A DNA stretch of 64,000 bases, taken from the NCBI RefSeq assembly GCF_018130505.1, contig NZ_JAFCKH010000013.1, forward strand, positions 124,001-188,000. The letters are read 5' to 3'. The notes below the pieces were generated by a model. That model did not search any database. It worked only from the letters and a program-made list of their open reading frames with translations, and was not told the DNA's origin. Origin of the DNA: Bradyrhizobium tropiciagri (lineage in GTDB: Bacteria; Pseudomonadota; Alphaproteobacteria; Rhizobiales; Xanthobacteraceae). This document shows positions 49,432 to 58,449 of this stretch, piece after piece (position 1 is the first letter of the stretch; each line of letters begins with the position of its first letter). Made by a program: the position numbers and the translations under genes.

Positions 49432-50925
49432 TTACATCCGCCCGTCGGAGATCCGCTCACTTTCTTGCGAGGCGTGAGGATGGGGCTCGGCACCCTCCTC
49501 GGCTTGCCGCGGCGCAGGCGGCGATACCGGCCGCGCGGCGGCCTCGAGCGGACGGCGGGGCGCTGGCCCCCTGGTTCCAGCCTTGAGATTGGCCTCCGCC
49601 AGCCGCGCCTCGCGGGCGCGCTCCCTGCTCCGCGCCCCCTCGCGATAGCGCGCCAGCACGCCCGCCGCGGACGAAGCGCCCCTCGCCCACAGGCCGATGA
49701 CATGGCCGGCGACGCGGCCGGTGGCGCCGCCCGCCCAGACCAGCTCGAACGGCGAGAACAGCCGCCAGCGGTCGTCGCCCCAGAGGATGCTGCGTGTGAT
49801 CAACTGCCCGGCAAGCGCCGAGGTGTTGAGCCCCTGCCGGCCGAAGCCGCTCGCCACCCACAGGCCCCTGCGCAGCTGGCCGATCTGCGGCATGCCATGC
49901 ACGGTGACGCCGACCGCGCCGCCGAACACGTCCGCGATCGGCACCTTGCCGAGCTGCGGAAACTGCGTGGCGATGCGGCGCTGCACCGCTGCGCCGAACC
50001 GCTTCGGCCGCGCGTCCCAGGTGGTTTCGGGGCTGGCCCACAGCAGGCGATCGCCATCGACGATGCGGAAATGGTCGATGCCGTCGCTGTCGACGACCGA
50101 ACCGGAAAAGCCGATCACATCGGACAGCCGCTCCCCCAGCGGCTCGGTCAGCGCCGCGTAGCGCCACACCGGCAGCAACGTGTCCGACAATCGCTTCAGC
50201 GGCGCGCCGAGATGGATGTTGCCGGCGAGCACGATATGCGTGGCGCGCAGCCGCGCCGACGGCGTCACGATGCGCTTGCGGATGCCGGAAAAGTCGATGC
50301 TGACCACCGGCGTTTCCTCAAAGATCCGCGCGCCGGCCTGGGTCGCCAGCGCCGCGAGGCCATGGACATATTTACGGCCGTCGATCTGGAGCGCCTTCGG
50401 ATAATAGATGCCGTGGAAGTAGCGCCTGGTCTTGAGCACGCTGCGGACGCGCTCGACCTGCCAGCCCTCGACATCGGTGGAAAAATCCTCGGCCAGGGTC
50501 TGCAGGCGGCTGATCAAGGATTCGCCGGCGTCGACATTGGAAACCTCCAGCGCGCCGTCGCTCGGGCTGATGCCCGGGATCAGGTCCTCGGTCGCTGTGG
50601 CGCGGATATAGTCGACGCCCTCCTTCGACAGTGCCCACAGCTCGCGCGCATTCTCGCGGCCGACGCGCTCGATCAGATCGGCGACCGGCAGGCCGAAGCC
50701 CGGCAACACCGTGCCGAGATGATGGCCGGACGCGTTCCAGCCGACCTTGCGCCCCTCGAGCACGGCGACGCTGGCACCGAGCCGCGCCGCCTCGCGCGCC
50801 ACCGTCAGGCCGGCAAGCCCTGCGCCGACCACGCAAATGTCGACATCGAGGTCGAACGCCAGACGGTCGCGGGACGGCGAGGTCTCGTTGGGGCCGTCTG
50901 CCGCACTTGTGGAAGTCTCGCTCAT
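49432..50925 (-). CDS. FAD-dependent oxidoreductase (DAO family, PuuB-like)
   Basis: 497 residues. It has the FAD dinucleotide-binding start VDICVVGAGLAGLTVAREAA, then VAVLEGRKVGWNASGHHLG as in GcvT-like and gamma-glutamylputrescine oxidases, a middle substrate domain, and a second FAD contact VASGFGRQGLNTSALAGQLI. The final 70 residues are Arg/Ala/Pro-rich and probably disordered. It likely oxidises an amine or amino acid; the substrate is not known. Confidence 0.85.
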   Translation of the reverse strand: MSETSTSAADGPNETSPSRDRLAFDLDVDICVVGAGLAGLTVAREAARLGASVAVLEGRKVGWNASGHHLGTVLPGFGLPVADLIERVGRENARELWALSKEGVDYIRATATEDLIPGISPSDGALEVSNVDAGESLISRLQTLAEDFSTDVEGWQVERVRSVLKTRRYFHGIYYPKALQIDGRKYVHGLAALATQAGARIFEETPVVSIDFSGIRKRIVTPSARLRATHIVLAGNIHLGAPLKRLSDTLLPVWRYAALTEPLGERLSDVIGFSGSVVDSDGIDHFRIVDGDRLLWASPETTWDARPKRFGAAVQRRIATQFPQLGKVPIADVFGGAVGVTVHGMPQIGQLRRGLWVASGFGRQGLNTSALAGQLITRSILWGDDRWRLFSPFELVWAGGATGRVAGHVIGLWARGASSAAGVLARYREGARSRERAREARLAEANLKAGTRGPAPRRPLEAAARPVSPPAPRQAEEGAEPHPHASQESERISDGRM

Positions 50926-51020
50926 GGCGTTTTCTTACGAACCGCTGCGGCGCTTGTCACCTTGTCCAAGGCATGAGCCTGTAGAATTAATGCCACCTGA
51001 CCGAATCGAGACCGATATCC

Positions 51021-51563
51021 ATGCGCCGTTTGCTGCTGCTGCGTCATGCCAAGACCGAAACCGACTCGCCTTCGGGGCACGACCAGGACCGCCGTCTCGA
51101 CGAACGCGGCCACCGCGACGCGGCGGAGATCGGCGGCTGGCTTGCCGACAATCCGCCCCGGCCCAACCGCGTGCTGGTGTCGCCGGCGGTCCGCACGCGC
51201 GAGACCTGGGAGATCGTGCGCGAGGCGATGAAGGAGGCGGGACCGCAGCCGAAAGTCGAATTCGTGCCGGAACTTTACGGTGCCGACCCGGCGCAATTGC
51301 TGACCACGATCCGGATGGCATCCGTCACCGATCCGAAGCGGCTGATGCTGATCGGGCACAATCCCGGCATGCATGAGCTCGCGCTGACGCTGACCGGCAG
51401 CGGCGACGAGGCCTCGAAGCGCGCGCTCCACGACAATCTGCCGACCTCGGGACTGGCGATTTTCGATTTCGCGATCGACGACTGGAATGAGGTGTCGTTC
51501 CGTCGCGGCAAGCTCGTGCTGTTCGTCAGCCCGAAACTGTTGAAGCAAGCCTCCCGCAACTGA
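51021..51563 (+). CDS. SixA-type histidine phosphatase
   Basis: 180 residues. The catalytic RHG-type motif is LLLLRHAKTETD, followed by LDERGHRDAAEIGGWL; the second catalytic His is in LIGHNPGMHELALTLTG. SixA-type enzymes remove phosphate from phosphohistidine proteins such as HPt domains or PTS components. It stands alone, divergent from the FAD oxidoreductase. Confidence 0.88.
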   Translation: MRRLLLLRHAKTETDSPSGHDQDRRLDERGHRDAAEIGGWLADNPPRPNRVLVSPAVRTRETWEIVREAMKEAGPQPKVEFVPELYGADPAQLLTTIRMASVTDPKRLMLIGHNPGMHELALTLTGSGDEASKRALHDNLPTSGLAIFDFAIDDWNEVSFRRGKLVLFVSPKLLKQASRN

Positions 51564-51706
51564 CGCGAGCGGACATCGCCGATTCGCCGTGATATATTGC
51601 TGTTGCGCGACAGGGGACTGGTTCGCGTCAACGGCATAACAAGAGGGCGCGCGTCCTCACCACGAGGACAAGACGGCTCCAGACCAATCGCGGACAGGAG
51701 GCGTAG

Positions 51707-52132
51707 ATGTACAAGTCCATTCTCGTGCCGATCGACCTCGCCGATACCGATCTGGCGAAGGGCGCGATCGCAACCGCTGCGACGCTATCGAAGACATGGA
51801 GCGGCTCGGTGCGCCTGCTCAACGTGCTGCCGATGACGCCGGTGATGCTCGCCGAATATGTGCCGGCGGATTTCGACAGCCAGCAGCGCGAAACCTCCGA
51901 AGAGGCGTTGTCCATCGTGGCGCGCGAATCCGGCATCGAACCCGGGCGCATCTCGGGCGTCGTCCGCCAGGGCGGCATCTATCACGAGATCCTGGAAGAG
52001 GCTGCCGCGATGAAGGCCGACCTCATCGTGATGACCTCGCACCGGCCGGCGATGCGCACCTACTTCCTCGGCTCCAATGCCGGGCACGTCGTGCGCTACG
52101 CCAAATGCTCGGTGCTGGTGGTGCGGCACTAG
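51707..52132 (+). CDS. Universal stress protein (UspA family)
   Basis: 141 residues with GGAGGCG upstream. The family layout is clear: MYKSILVPIDLADTDLAKGA at the start, SGSVRLLNVLPMTPVMLAEY, EEAAAMKADLIVMTSHRP, and the closing FLGSNAGHVVRYAKCSVLVV, a variant of the nucleotide-binding G-x2-G-x9-G-S motif. The first Gly positions are not canonical, so ATP binding is uncertain. Confidence 0.92.
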   Translation: MYKSILVPIDLADTDLAKGAIATAATLSKTWSGSVRLLNVLPMTPVMLAEYVPADFDSQQRETSEEALSIVARESGIEPGRISGVVRQGGIYHEILEEAAAMKADLIVMTSHRPAMRTYFLGSNAGHVVRYAKCSVLVVRH

Positions 52133-52170
52133 CGCGCGATGGGGTTAGGTCGGATTGCGACGGCACTGCG

Positions 52171-52315
52171 CTCCCTCGCCCCGTTCTTACGGAGAGAGGG
52201 TTGGGGTGAGGGGCCGCTTCCGCATAAACGGTTGCAGCTGGACTCGCGGAGACTCCCCCTCACCCGGAACGCATCTGACGGATGCGTTCCGACCTCTCCC
52301 CGCAAGCGGGGCGAG
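52171..52315. repeat. Intergenic palindromic repeat (REP/MITE-like)
   Basis: CTCGCCCCG near 52175 is mirrored by CGGGGCGAG ending at 52315, and GGGTGAGGGG near 52203 by CCCCTCACCC near 52255, forming a long imperfect hairpin. An inner perfect stem GGAACGCATC / GATGCGTTCC spans 52266-52290. This CTCTCCCC-type element is widespread in Bradyrhizobium intergenic DNA. Confidence 0.75.
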
Positions 52316-52351
52316 CTTCAAACAGCGCCACACCGCTTGTGCAGCTGCAGC

Positions 52352-52588
52352 TCAGCGGATCCGCACGAGCTCGTAATCGATATCGCCGATGACGGCGGTC
52401 TCGATGTGGCAGCGCGACAGGCCGATATCGCGCAGCGCCCGGTCGTCGAGCTGGCGCAGCGTCTTGATGGCCTCGCGGCGCATCCAATAGGTCACCAGTG
52501 CATCGCTCCAAACTCGGAGCAATCGGAGCAATCCACCCAACATACTTGACCGCGCGGGTGGCACCGCGGCTGAGGCTATCGTGGTCAT
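52352..52588 (-). CDS. DUF1127 (YjiS-like) protein
   Basis: 78 residues. The C-terminal REAIKTLRQLDDRALRDIGL with SRCHIETAV is the DUF1127 signature (LxxLDDRxLxDIGLxR). The N-terminal part is hydrophobic/amphipathic (MLGGLLRLLRVWSDALVTYW). Small DUF1127 proteins have been linked to RNA and phosphate or C/N metabolism in Agrobacterium. It is divergent from the MocR regulator gene. Confidence 0.88.
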   Translation of the reverse strand: MTTIASAAVPPARSSMLGGLLRLLRVWSDALVTYWMRREAIKTLRQLDDRALRDIGLSRCHIETAVIGDIDYELVRIR

Positions 52589-52714
52589 TGTCTTCTCCTT
52601 CGATCCCGCATACGCAATGCTATATCATTGACGCAGATGCACTTTCGGCATCTGCGCCGTGGCGGCTGAGGATTGCTTGCGCGCTCTTCAGTGCAATCGC
52701 GGGCTTGTTCCCGT

Positions 52715-52768
52715 AGCAATGATCCGATACATTGCTCGGAGCAAGGAAAACATTGCTCTCGGTGCAAT
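52715..52768. promoter_or_regulatory. Cluster of CATTGCT half-sites before the MocR gene
   Basis: AGCAATG (52715-52721) and CATTGCT (52730-52736) form an inverted repeat; TTGCTC and GAGCAA (52732-52744) form another; ATTGC (52752-52756) and GCAAT (52764-52768) a third. Five related half-sites in 54 bp end two bases before the MocR ATG, fitting binding by that regulator. Confidence 0.55.
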
Positions 52769-52769
52769 A

Positions 52770-54110
52770 ATGTCGCGATTCGAATATCTGAAGCTGGCGG
52801 ATGTCGTTGCCGCCGAGATCGCCAGCGGCGCGCTGAAGGCCGGCGATCGTCTGCCGCCGCAGCGCCACTTCGCCTATGAGCGCAAAATCGCGGTCTCGAC
52901 CGCGAGCCGGGTCTATACCGAGCTGCTGCGGCGCGGGCTCGTAGTCGGCGAGGTCGGCCGCGGCACCTTCGTGTCGGGCGAGGCGCGCCGCGCCACCGCG
53001 CCGAACGAGCCACGCGGCGCCCGCATCGACCTCGAATTCAACTATCCCCTGCTGCCGCACCAGGCGACGATGATCGCAAAGAGCCTCGAAGGGCTCGAGC
53101 GCCCCGAGGTGCTCGAAGGCGCGCTGCGGCCGGCGACGAGTTACGGCACACGGCCGGCGCGAACCATCTCCGCCGAATTCCTCGCGCGCAAGAGCTGGAC
53201 GCCGAACCCCGACCAGATCGTGTTCACCGCCAACGGGCGGCAATGCATTGCCGCTGCGCTCGCCGCCGTCGTGCCGCCCGGCGGACGCTGCGGCGTCGAG
53301 GCGCTGACTTATCCCTTCGTCAAAGGCATCGCCGCACGCCTCGGCGTCACGCTGGTGCCGCTCGCGATGGACGAGCATGGCGTGCGTCCGGACGCTGTGC
53401 AGAAGGCGCATCGCGAGGCGCATCTATCGGCGATCTACATCCAGCCGACGATCCAGAACCCGCTCAGCATCACGATGCCGGCGGAGCGCCGCGGCGAGCT
53501 GCTGCGGCTCGTCGAGAAGCTCGACCTCATCGTCATCGAGGATGCCGTCTACGGCTTCCTCGACGACGAGGTGCCGCTGGCTGCGATGGCGCCCGACCGC
53601 TGCATCGTGCTCGACAGCCTGTCGAAGAAGGTGGCGCCAGGGCTCGCGCTCGGCTTCCTCGTCTCGCCGCCGCGGCTGCGCGAGAGCGTCATGGCCGCGG
53701 TGCGCTCGGGCGGCTGGACCGCGTCGGGCTACGCCTTCGCCGCGGGACAGCGGCTGATGGCCGACGGCACGGCGGGCGAATTATCACGGCTGAAGCGGAT
53801 CGATGCCGCCCGCCGCCAGCAGCTGGCGGCAAAGCATCTGGCCGGTTTCGAGGTTCAGACCAACGCCAAATCCTATCATCTCTGGCTGACCTTGCCGCCG
53901 CACTGGCGCTCGCAGACCCTGGTCGCCGCCGCGGCGCGCCGCGACATCGCGCTGACGCCATCGACCACCTTCGCCGCCACGCCGGGGCATGCGCCGAACG
54001 CGGTGCGGCTCGCGCTCGCCGCGCCGCCGATGGAGCAGCTCGACATCGGCCTGCGAACGCTCGCGGGAATGCTCGGCGCGACTGAAGAGGATTTCGACTC
54101 GACGGAGTAG
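52770..54110 (+). CDS. MocR/PdxR-type GntR-aminotransferase regulator
   Basis: 446 residues from the ATG at 52770. Residues 1-70 are a GntR winged HTH (VAAEIASGALKAGDRLPPQR, VSTASRVYTELLRRGLVVGE). Residues about 100-440 are a fold-type I aminotransferase: QIVFTANGRQCIAAALAAVV, IQPTIQNPLSITM, IVIEDAVYGFLDDEVPLAAM, and the PLP-binding Lys in VLDSLSKKVAPGLALGFLV. MocR proteins sense PLP-linked metabolites. The dense operator-like repeats overlapping its promoter suggest autoregulation and control of the divergent DUF1127 gene. Confidence 0.93.
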   Translation: MSRFEYLKLADVVAAEIASGALKAGDRLPPQRHFAYERKIAVSTASRVYTELLRRGLVVGEVGRGTFVSGEARRATAPNEPRGARIDLEFNYPLLPHQATMIAKSLEGLERPEVLEGALRPATSYGTRPARTISAEFLARKSWTPNPDQIVFTANGRQCIAAALAAVVPPGGRCGVEALTYPFVKGIAARLGVTLVPLAMDEHGVRPDAVQKAHREAHLSAIYIQPTIQNPLSITMPAERRGELLRLVEKLDLIVIEDAVYGFLDDEVPLAAMAPDRCIVLDSLSKKVAPGLALGFLVSPPRLRESVMAAVRSGGWTASGYAFAAGQRLMADGTAGELSRLKRIDAARRQQLAAKHLAGFEVQTNAKSYHLWLTLPPHWRSQTLVAAAARRDIALTPSTTFAATPGHAPNAVRLALAAPPMEQLDIGLRTLAGMLGATEEDFDSTE

Positions 54111-54127
54111 CGACAGGCGCTTCGCCC

Positions 54128-54700
54128 TCAGGCGACCGGCCACTCCGTGATGAAGCCCGCGGCCTTGTACGGTTCGATCTTGTCCCATTCGTGCAGCATG
54201 CGGCGGCGGAATTCAGCATCGGTGTGCCAGCGCGCGCGGGGAACGGCAAAACTGTCGACCGTGACCAGCATCTTCTCGACCTCCGGCCAGTGCCGCTGCA
54301 GCGTCATCGGATAGCGCCGCGCGGTCCAGGTGTTGCCGAGGCAGATCACGCTTGCGACATTGGCACGGCCAAGCGCCGCATCGATCACCGGCAGTGAGAA
54401 GATCACGTTCTCGCCGGTGTTCCGCGCGCGATGCTCTTCGAGGATCCGCATCGCCGGAACGCCGCGCGCCACCATCGCCGCCTTGATGATCTCGCATTCG
54501 GAGCGGTGATCGCCCGGCGTCACGCCACCGCTGACGATCGCCCAGCGCGCAAAGCCGTCGTGCCAGAGCCGCACCGCGGTATCGACCCGATCGGCAACAT
54601 CAACGCGGGTGCCGAACACGAACAGCAGATCGGCAGGCTTCAGCGGCGTCTCGATTAGATGCTGTGCGTTAATTGCGGCGATCTCCGCGTCGGACGGCAT
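54128..54700 (-). CDS. YdcF-like (DUF218) protein
   Basis: 190 residues from the ATG at 54700; a longer start at 54745 has no ribosome site. DLLFVFGTRVDVADRVDTAV, ARWAIVSGGVTPGDHRSECE, VPAMRILEEHRARNTGENVI and ASVICLGNTWTARRYPMTLQ follow the DUF218/YdcF pattern (GG, E-N-T). Related proteins bind S-adenosylmethionine or act in envelope polymer transfer. No signal peptide is present, so this is probably the cytosolic YdcF type. Confidence 0.85.
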   Translation of the reverse strand: MPSDAEIAAINAQHLIETPLKPADLLFVFGTRVDVADRVDTAVRLWHDGFARWAIVSGGVTPGDHRSECEIIKAAMVARGVPAMRILEEHRARNTGENVIFSLPVIDAALGRANVASVICLGNTWTARRYPMTLQRHWPEVEKMLVTVDSFAVPRARWHTDAEFRRRMLHEWDKIEPYKAAGFITEWPVA

Positions 54701-54824
54701 CCGCAGACTTCGATCCTCCACGCCCCTGCTCCACGGCCACGGCATCGTGTCGCGACGATGCCCCGCACGGCCGCGCCGACGAAGTCACGTTTCATTGCGC
54801 TTGGTTGCGGCGGAAAGCGGTATT

Positions 54825-54842
54825 ATGGCGCAAACGCCACAA
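54825..54842 (+). repeat. 18-bp element, left member of inverted pair around the cyclase gene
   Basis: ATGGCGCAAACGCCACAA occurs here on the plus strand and, as its exact reverse complement, at 58456-58473. The pair encloses the cyclase-AAA-TPR gene. Each copy also contains the small palindrome GGCG-caaa-CGCC. Confidence 0.6.
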
Positions 54843-54900
54843 AGGCCTGCGGAAGTTCTCGGTGGGCCAAGCTCGAAAGTCGCTAGACCATTGGACTGGC

Positions 54901-57900
54901 TCACGACGCCAAGTCGTCGAGCAACGCCTTGGCCTCCTTCAAGTCGAGCGTGTCGAACCCTTCAGTGAACCAGCCGTAAACCGGAGCCAGCAGATCACGT
55001 GCCGCGGTGCGTTTGTCCTGATCGCGCCAAACGCGGGCAAGGCTCGTCGCTGCCCGGAGCTCAAGTGATTTCGCCCGTTGTTGCCGAGCGGTCTGTAGGG
55101 ACTTCAGCAGCCATGCGTTGCTCCCTTTGAGCTGGCCGCGAGAAAATGCCGCCAACCCTCGCAGCCGAGAGATTTCCGCATCCCACCAGTGCTCGCCGCT
55201 TCGTTCCGCAGCAGCAGCACCCGTCAGGGCTGCTTCGGCTCCGCCGGGGTGGTTTCCCGTGCGACAAAGCACCTCGCAAAAGAGCGCAAAGCTATAGGGA
55301 GCGTACTGGATCGTGCCTTGCTTCGCCGGATCGGCAAGCGCGGCGCGGTAGGAGGCAATCGCCGCCTCAATCCTATCCGGTGCCAACAACGCCCAGCCGC
55401 GGAGGACTCGTGGATCGAGCGGCAAGGCAACGCGCTTCTCAGCCGCTAGGGTCTCTGCGCTCTCAATGCACTGCAGCACCGAAGCCGAGTCACGTCGGAA
55501 CTGGTGCAGTATCGACGCATGCAGATGCGCCAGAGCAAGACTGAAGGGATGGTTCACCCGTTCCGCAAGCGCCAACGCGTCATTCACGCGAGCGAGCGCC
55601 GTGTCGGGGTAGCCGAGCAGCCAGGCGCTCCAGGCGCCTAGCGTTCCTGCACAGACTCCAGGGTCGTGGCCGTAGATGTGTGCGTGCGTCCGATGCTGCT
55701 CGAACGCATAAAGGGTTCGGCCCTTCTCGCAATGCTCCTGCGCCGGAGCAGGTTCGCCGCAGAAGAAATGTGTTGTCCAACCCGTATGATGAGCTTCGAG
55801 CCGAAGGCCGACATTATTATTCTTTTCGACCAGGCTCAGGAGACTATCTGAAAGCTGGCGCGCCGCATTCCAATCCGACGTGCGTCGGAAAGTCCACAAC
55901 CCCCATATCGCGGTGAACTGGGAATCGATGTCCCCTATCTTATCGGAAAGCTCGTGCGCGCGAGCGTGCGCTTTTGCTGCTTCGGCCGAGGAGAAGCCGT
56001 TGGCGTTACTAAGAGACACGCCTTTGGCGAGTTGCAGCCTGATCTCCTGCCGATCGCGCTGCAAATCCAGGAGAGATGGCAGCAGGGACAAACCACGATC
56101 GAAATGACTGACCGCCTCGGCATACGCGGAGCGGGAAGCCGCAAACTGGCCCGCTTTTAGCCATTGATCAGAGGCCCGTTCCGCCTGTCCGGCACCCGTC
56201 AGATGATAAGCCAGTATCTCGGGCTGCCGATCGACCAGATCTGCGAAATGCTGCTCCAAGGTGGTGGCAATTCGTGCATGCAACTCTTGCCGTCTTTGGC
56301 GCAGCAGCGTGCCATAGGCAGCGTCCTGCACCAGAGCGTGCTTGAATAGATAGCTGGAATACGGAGGCACACCCTGTCGGAACAACAAGCCAGCGGAGAT
56401 CAGGTGGTCCAAGGCGGATGCCAACTCTGGCTCCGGCTTGCTCGCAACGGAAAAAAGCAGGGTGTGAGAGAACTCTCGCCCGATCGCGGAACCGATCTGG
56501 GCCACCTCCTTGGCGGGCCCGAGCTGGTCGAGCCTCGCCATAAGCGAGGCGTGCAGGCTTGCGGGGACCGCCGCCGCAGGTGACGGAATATGGCCCGTAG
56601 TTCGCCGCGCTTCGCCGTCACTCTTGGTCTCCAGGACCGCCTTCGTCATCTCCTCCACGAAAAGGGGAATCCCGTCCGTGCGCTCAATGATGTCCTGCCG
56701 CACGCTCGCCGAGATAGGCTGATTGCCCACGATGTGATCAATCACCGTCTCGATTTCGCGCTGCGCCAGCCGATTGAGGGTGAGAGCAGTGACGTAGGGC
56801 CGCCCGATCCAGTGCGGTTCGAATCCTGGACGAAACGTCACAATCAACAGCACACGGTAGGTCCGAAGCCGGTCAACGACTCCGCTGAAAGCTTCCTGAC
56901 TCGAGGGATCGGTCCAATGTGCATCCTCGACGATCATGAGCACAGGCGTGGAGCGCGACAATGCCTCCACCTGTGACCCGAGCGCTTCAAATGTCCGCTG
57001 TCGGTGCTGTTCGGAGGGTATGTCGAGCGCCGCGTAGCGTCCGTCTTTTGGCAGCGACAGCATGTCGGCGAATAGCGCCCTATCCTCCAAGGAGGTTGAG
57101 GTCTGCGCCAATACCGTATCGAGCTTGTCCAGCTTTATTTCCAGCGCGTCGTCATGCGCAAATCGTGCAGCCCGTTCCATCTGGCCGATGATCGGATAAA
57201 ACGCGCTGTCGGTATGCTGCGGCGAGCAGAAATAGCGCAATCGGGTATGCGGCTCGTCAGCGATGCTTTCCAGCAGCGCCGCCGTAAGCCGCGATTTGCC
57301 AATACCAGCCTCGCCGGAGAGCAGCACTACCTGGCCTTCACCACTCTTTGCCTTGGACCAGCGTCGCAACAGGAGTTCGAGTTCTTCGTCACGCCCAACA
57401 AGCTCGGTCAATCCGTTCGCGTGCAAGGCCTCGAAGCGGCTTTCGACCGAAGCGGGCCGCAACGCAGCCCATGCCCCTACGGCGCCTGAGATACCCTTGA
57501 GTTCTTTCGGCCCAACTTCTTCAAGCTCGAACAGATTGCCCAACAGCTTCCGAGTACTCTCCGCAATGACGACGCTGTTCGGCTCAGCAACGCCCTGCAA
57601 ACGCGCCGCAAGGTTTGGCGTTTCACCGATTATGGCGTGCTCCTGAGAAGCGCCGGAGCCGATGAGGTCGCCGACAACCACCAGTCCCGTTGCGATGCCG
57701 ATACGCGTCTGCAGGGGCGCACGGATCTTCAGAGCACCTACGCCAGCCACCAACTCCAGCCCCGCCCGGACGGCCCGTTCCGCATCGTCTTCGTGCGCCT
57801 GCGGATACCCGAAATACACCAGTACCCCATCGCCCATATACTTCGCAACGAAGCCGCCGAACCGCTGCACGATGCCGGCGACGCATTTCTGATACGCGGA

Positions 57901-58224
57901 AATGATCTCGCGCAGGTCTTCAGGGTCCATGCGTGCTGAAAGTGCTGTTGAACCCACAAGGTCCGAGAACATCACAGTGACTTGGCGACGTTCGGCGGCA
58001 TCTTGGGGCTTCGACTCGGCCGTAACGCGTTGAGCTACGCCAGGGCTCCCAGGCTCCTGGATAGCCGCAAGCATTATGCGCCGATGCCCGAGCAGCACGC
58101 CGATGTCCTTGAGGTCCTGATCAGTCAGATGACGAAGTGCTGCGAAACCTATCCCGTTTTCAGCAAAACGCTTCGCGTACTCGGACATTCCGAGCGTTTC
58201 GAGCCAGTCGGCAATTTGCTGCAT
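54901..58224 (-). CDS. SAM - class III nucleotidyl cyclase - AAA ATPase - TPR protein
   Basis: 1107 residues behind GGGAGGG. Residues 1-62 are a SAM domain (IADWLETLGMSEYAKRFAEN). Residues about 80-250 are a class III cyclase with both metal Asps (D88 in MFSDLVGST, D132 in YMGDGV), the adenine-selecting Lys128, and N204/R208 in NLAARLQ, so it could be active. Residues about 270-600 are an AAA module with the P-loop GEAGIGKS at 304-311 and VLMIVEDAHWTDPSSQEAF. The rest is TPR-like helices. Many Bradyrhizobium species have large families of such proteins. GC and codon use look lower than in the neighbours, suggesting transfer or relaxed evolution. Confidence 0.9.
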   Translation of the reverse strand: MQQIADWLETLGMSEYAKRFAENGIGFAALRHLTDQDLKDIGVLLGHRRIMLAAIQEPGSPGVAQRVTAESKPQDAAERRQVTVMFSDLVGSTALSARMDPEDLREIISAYQKCVAGIVQRFGGFVAKYMGDGVLVYFGYPQAHEDDAERAVRAGLELVAGVGALKIRAPLQTRIGIATGLVVVGDLIGSGASQEHAIIGETPNLAARLQGVAEPNSVVIAESTRKLLGNLFELEEVGPKELKGISGAVGAWAALRPASVESRFEALHANGLTELVGRDEELELLLRRWSKAKSGEGQVVLLSGEAGIGKSRLTAALLESIADEPHTRLRYFCSPQHTDSAFYPIIGQMERAARFAHDDALEIKLDKLDTVLAQTSTSLEDRALFADMLSLPKDGRYAALDIPSEQHRQRTFEALGSQVEALSRSTPVLMIVEDAHWTDPSSQEAFSGVVDRLRTYRVLLIVTFRPGFEPHWIGRPYVTALTLNRLAQREIETVIDHIVGNQPISASVRQDIIERTDGIPLFVEEMTKAVLETKSDGEARRTTGHIPSPAAAVPASLHASLMARLDQLGPAKEVAQIGSAIGREFSHTLLFSVASKPEPELASALDHLISAGLLFRQGVPPYSSYLFKHALVQDAAYGTLLRQRRQELHARIATTLEQHFADLVDRQPEILAYHLTGAGQAERASDQWLKAGQFAASRSAYAEAVSHFDRGLSLLPSLLDLQRDRQEIRLQLAKGVSLSNANGFSSAEAAKAHARAHELSDKIGDIDSQFTAIWGLWTFRRTSDWNAARQLSDSLLSLVEKNNNVGLRLEAHHTGWTTHFFCGEPAPAQEHCEKGRTLYAFEQHRTHAHIYGHDPGVCAGTLGAWSAWLLGYPDTALARVNDALALAERVNHPFSLALAHLHASILHQFRRDSASVLQCIESAETLAAEKRVALPLDPRVLRGWALLAPDRIEAAIASYRAALADPAKQGTIQYAPYSFALFCEVLCRTGNHPGGAEAALTGAAAAERSGEHWWDAEISRLRGLAAFSRGQLKGSNAWLLKSLQTARQQRAKSLELRAATSLARVWRDQDKRTAARDLLAPVYGWFTEGFDTLDLKEAKALLDDLAS

Positions 58225-58449
58225 CGCGGCCCTCCCAACCCACTCTGGACCGATAGGACCGAAAGTCTAACACGCGCGCCTTATTCTAGCGCCCGCCGCG
58301 AGGTCGCATGTCCGGTCAGGGTCATTTTCGACGGTTTTGGCGAAGATTGAGGGCTGGTGATGTCCGCTCTTGTCCGTAAGCGCCGTACCAGGGTCGGGCC
58401 ACTGAAATCCGGGTCAATGCTGCTTGCCGCGACGCACGCTATTCGGCGC

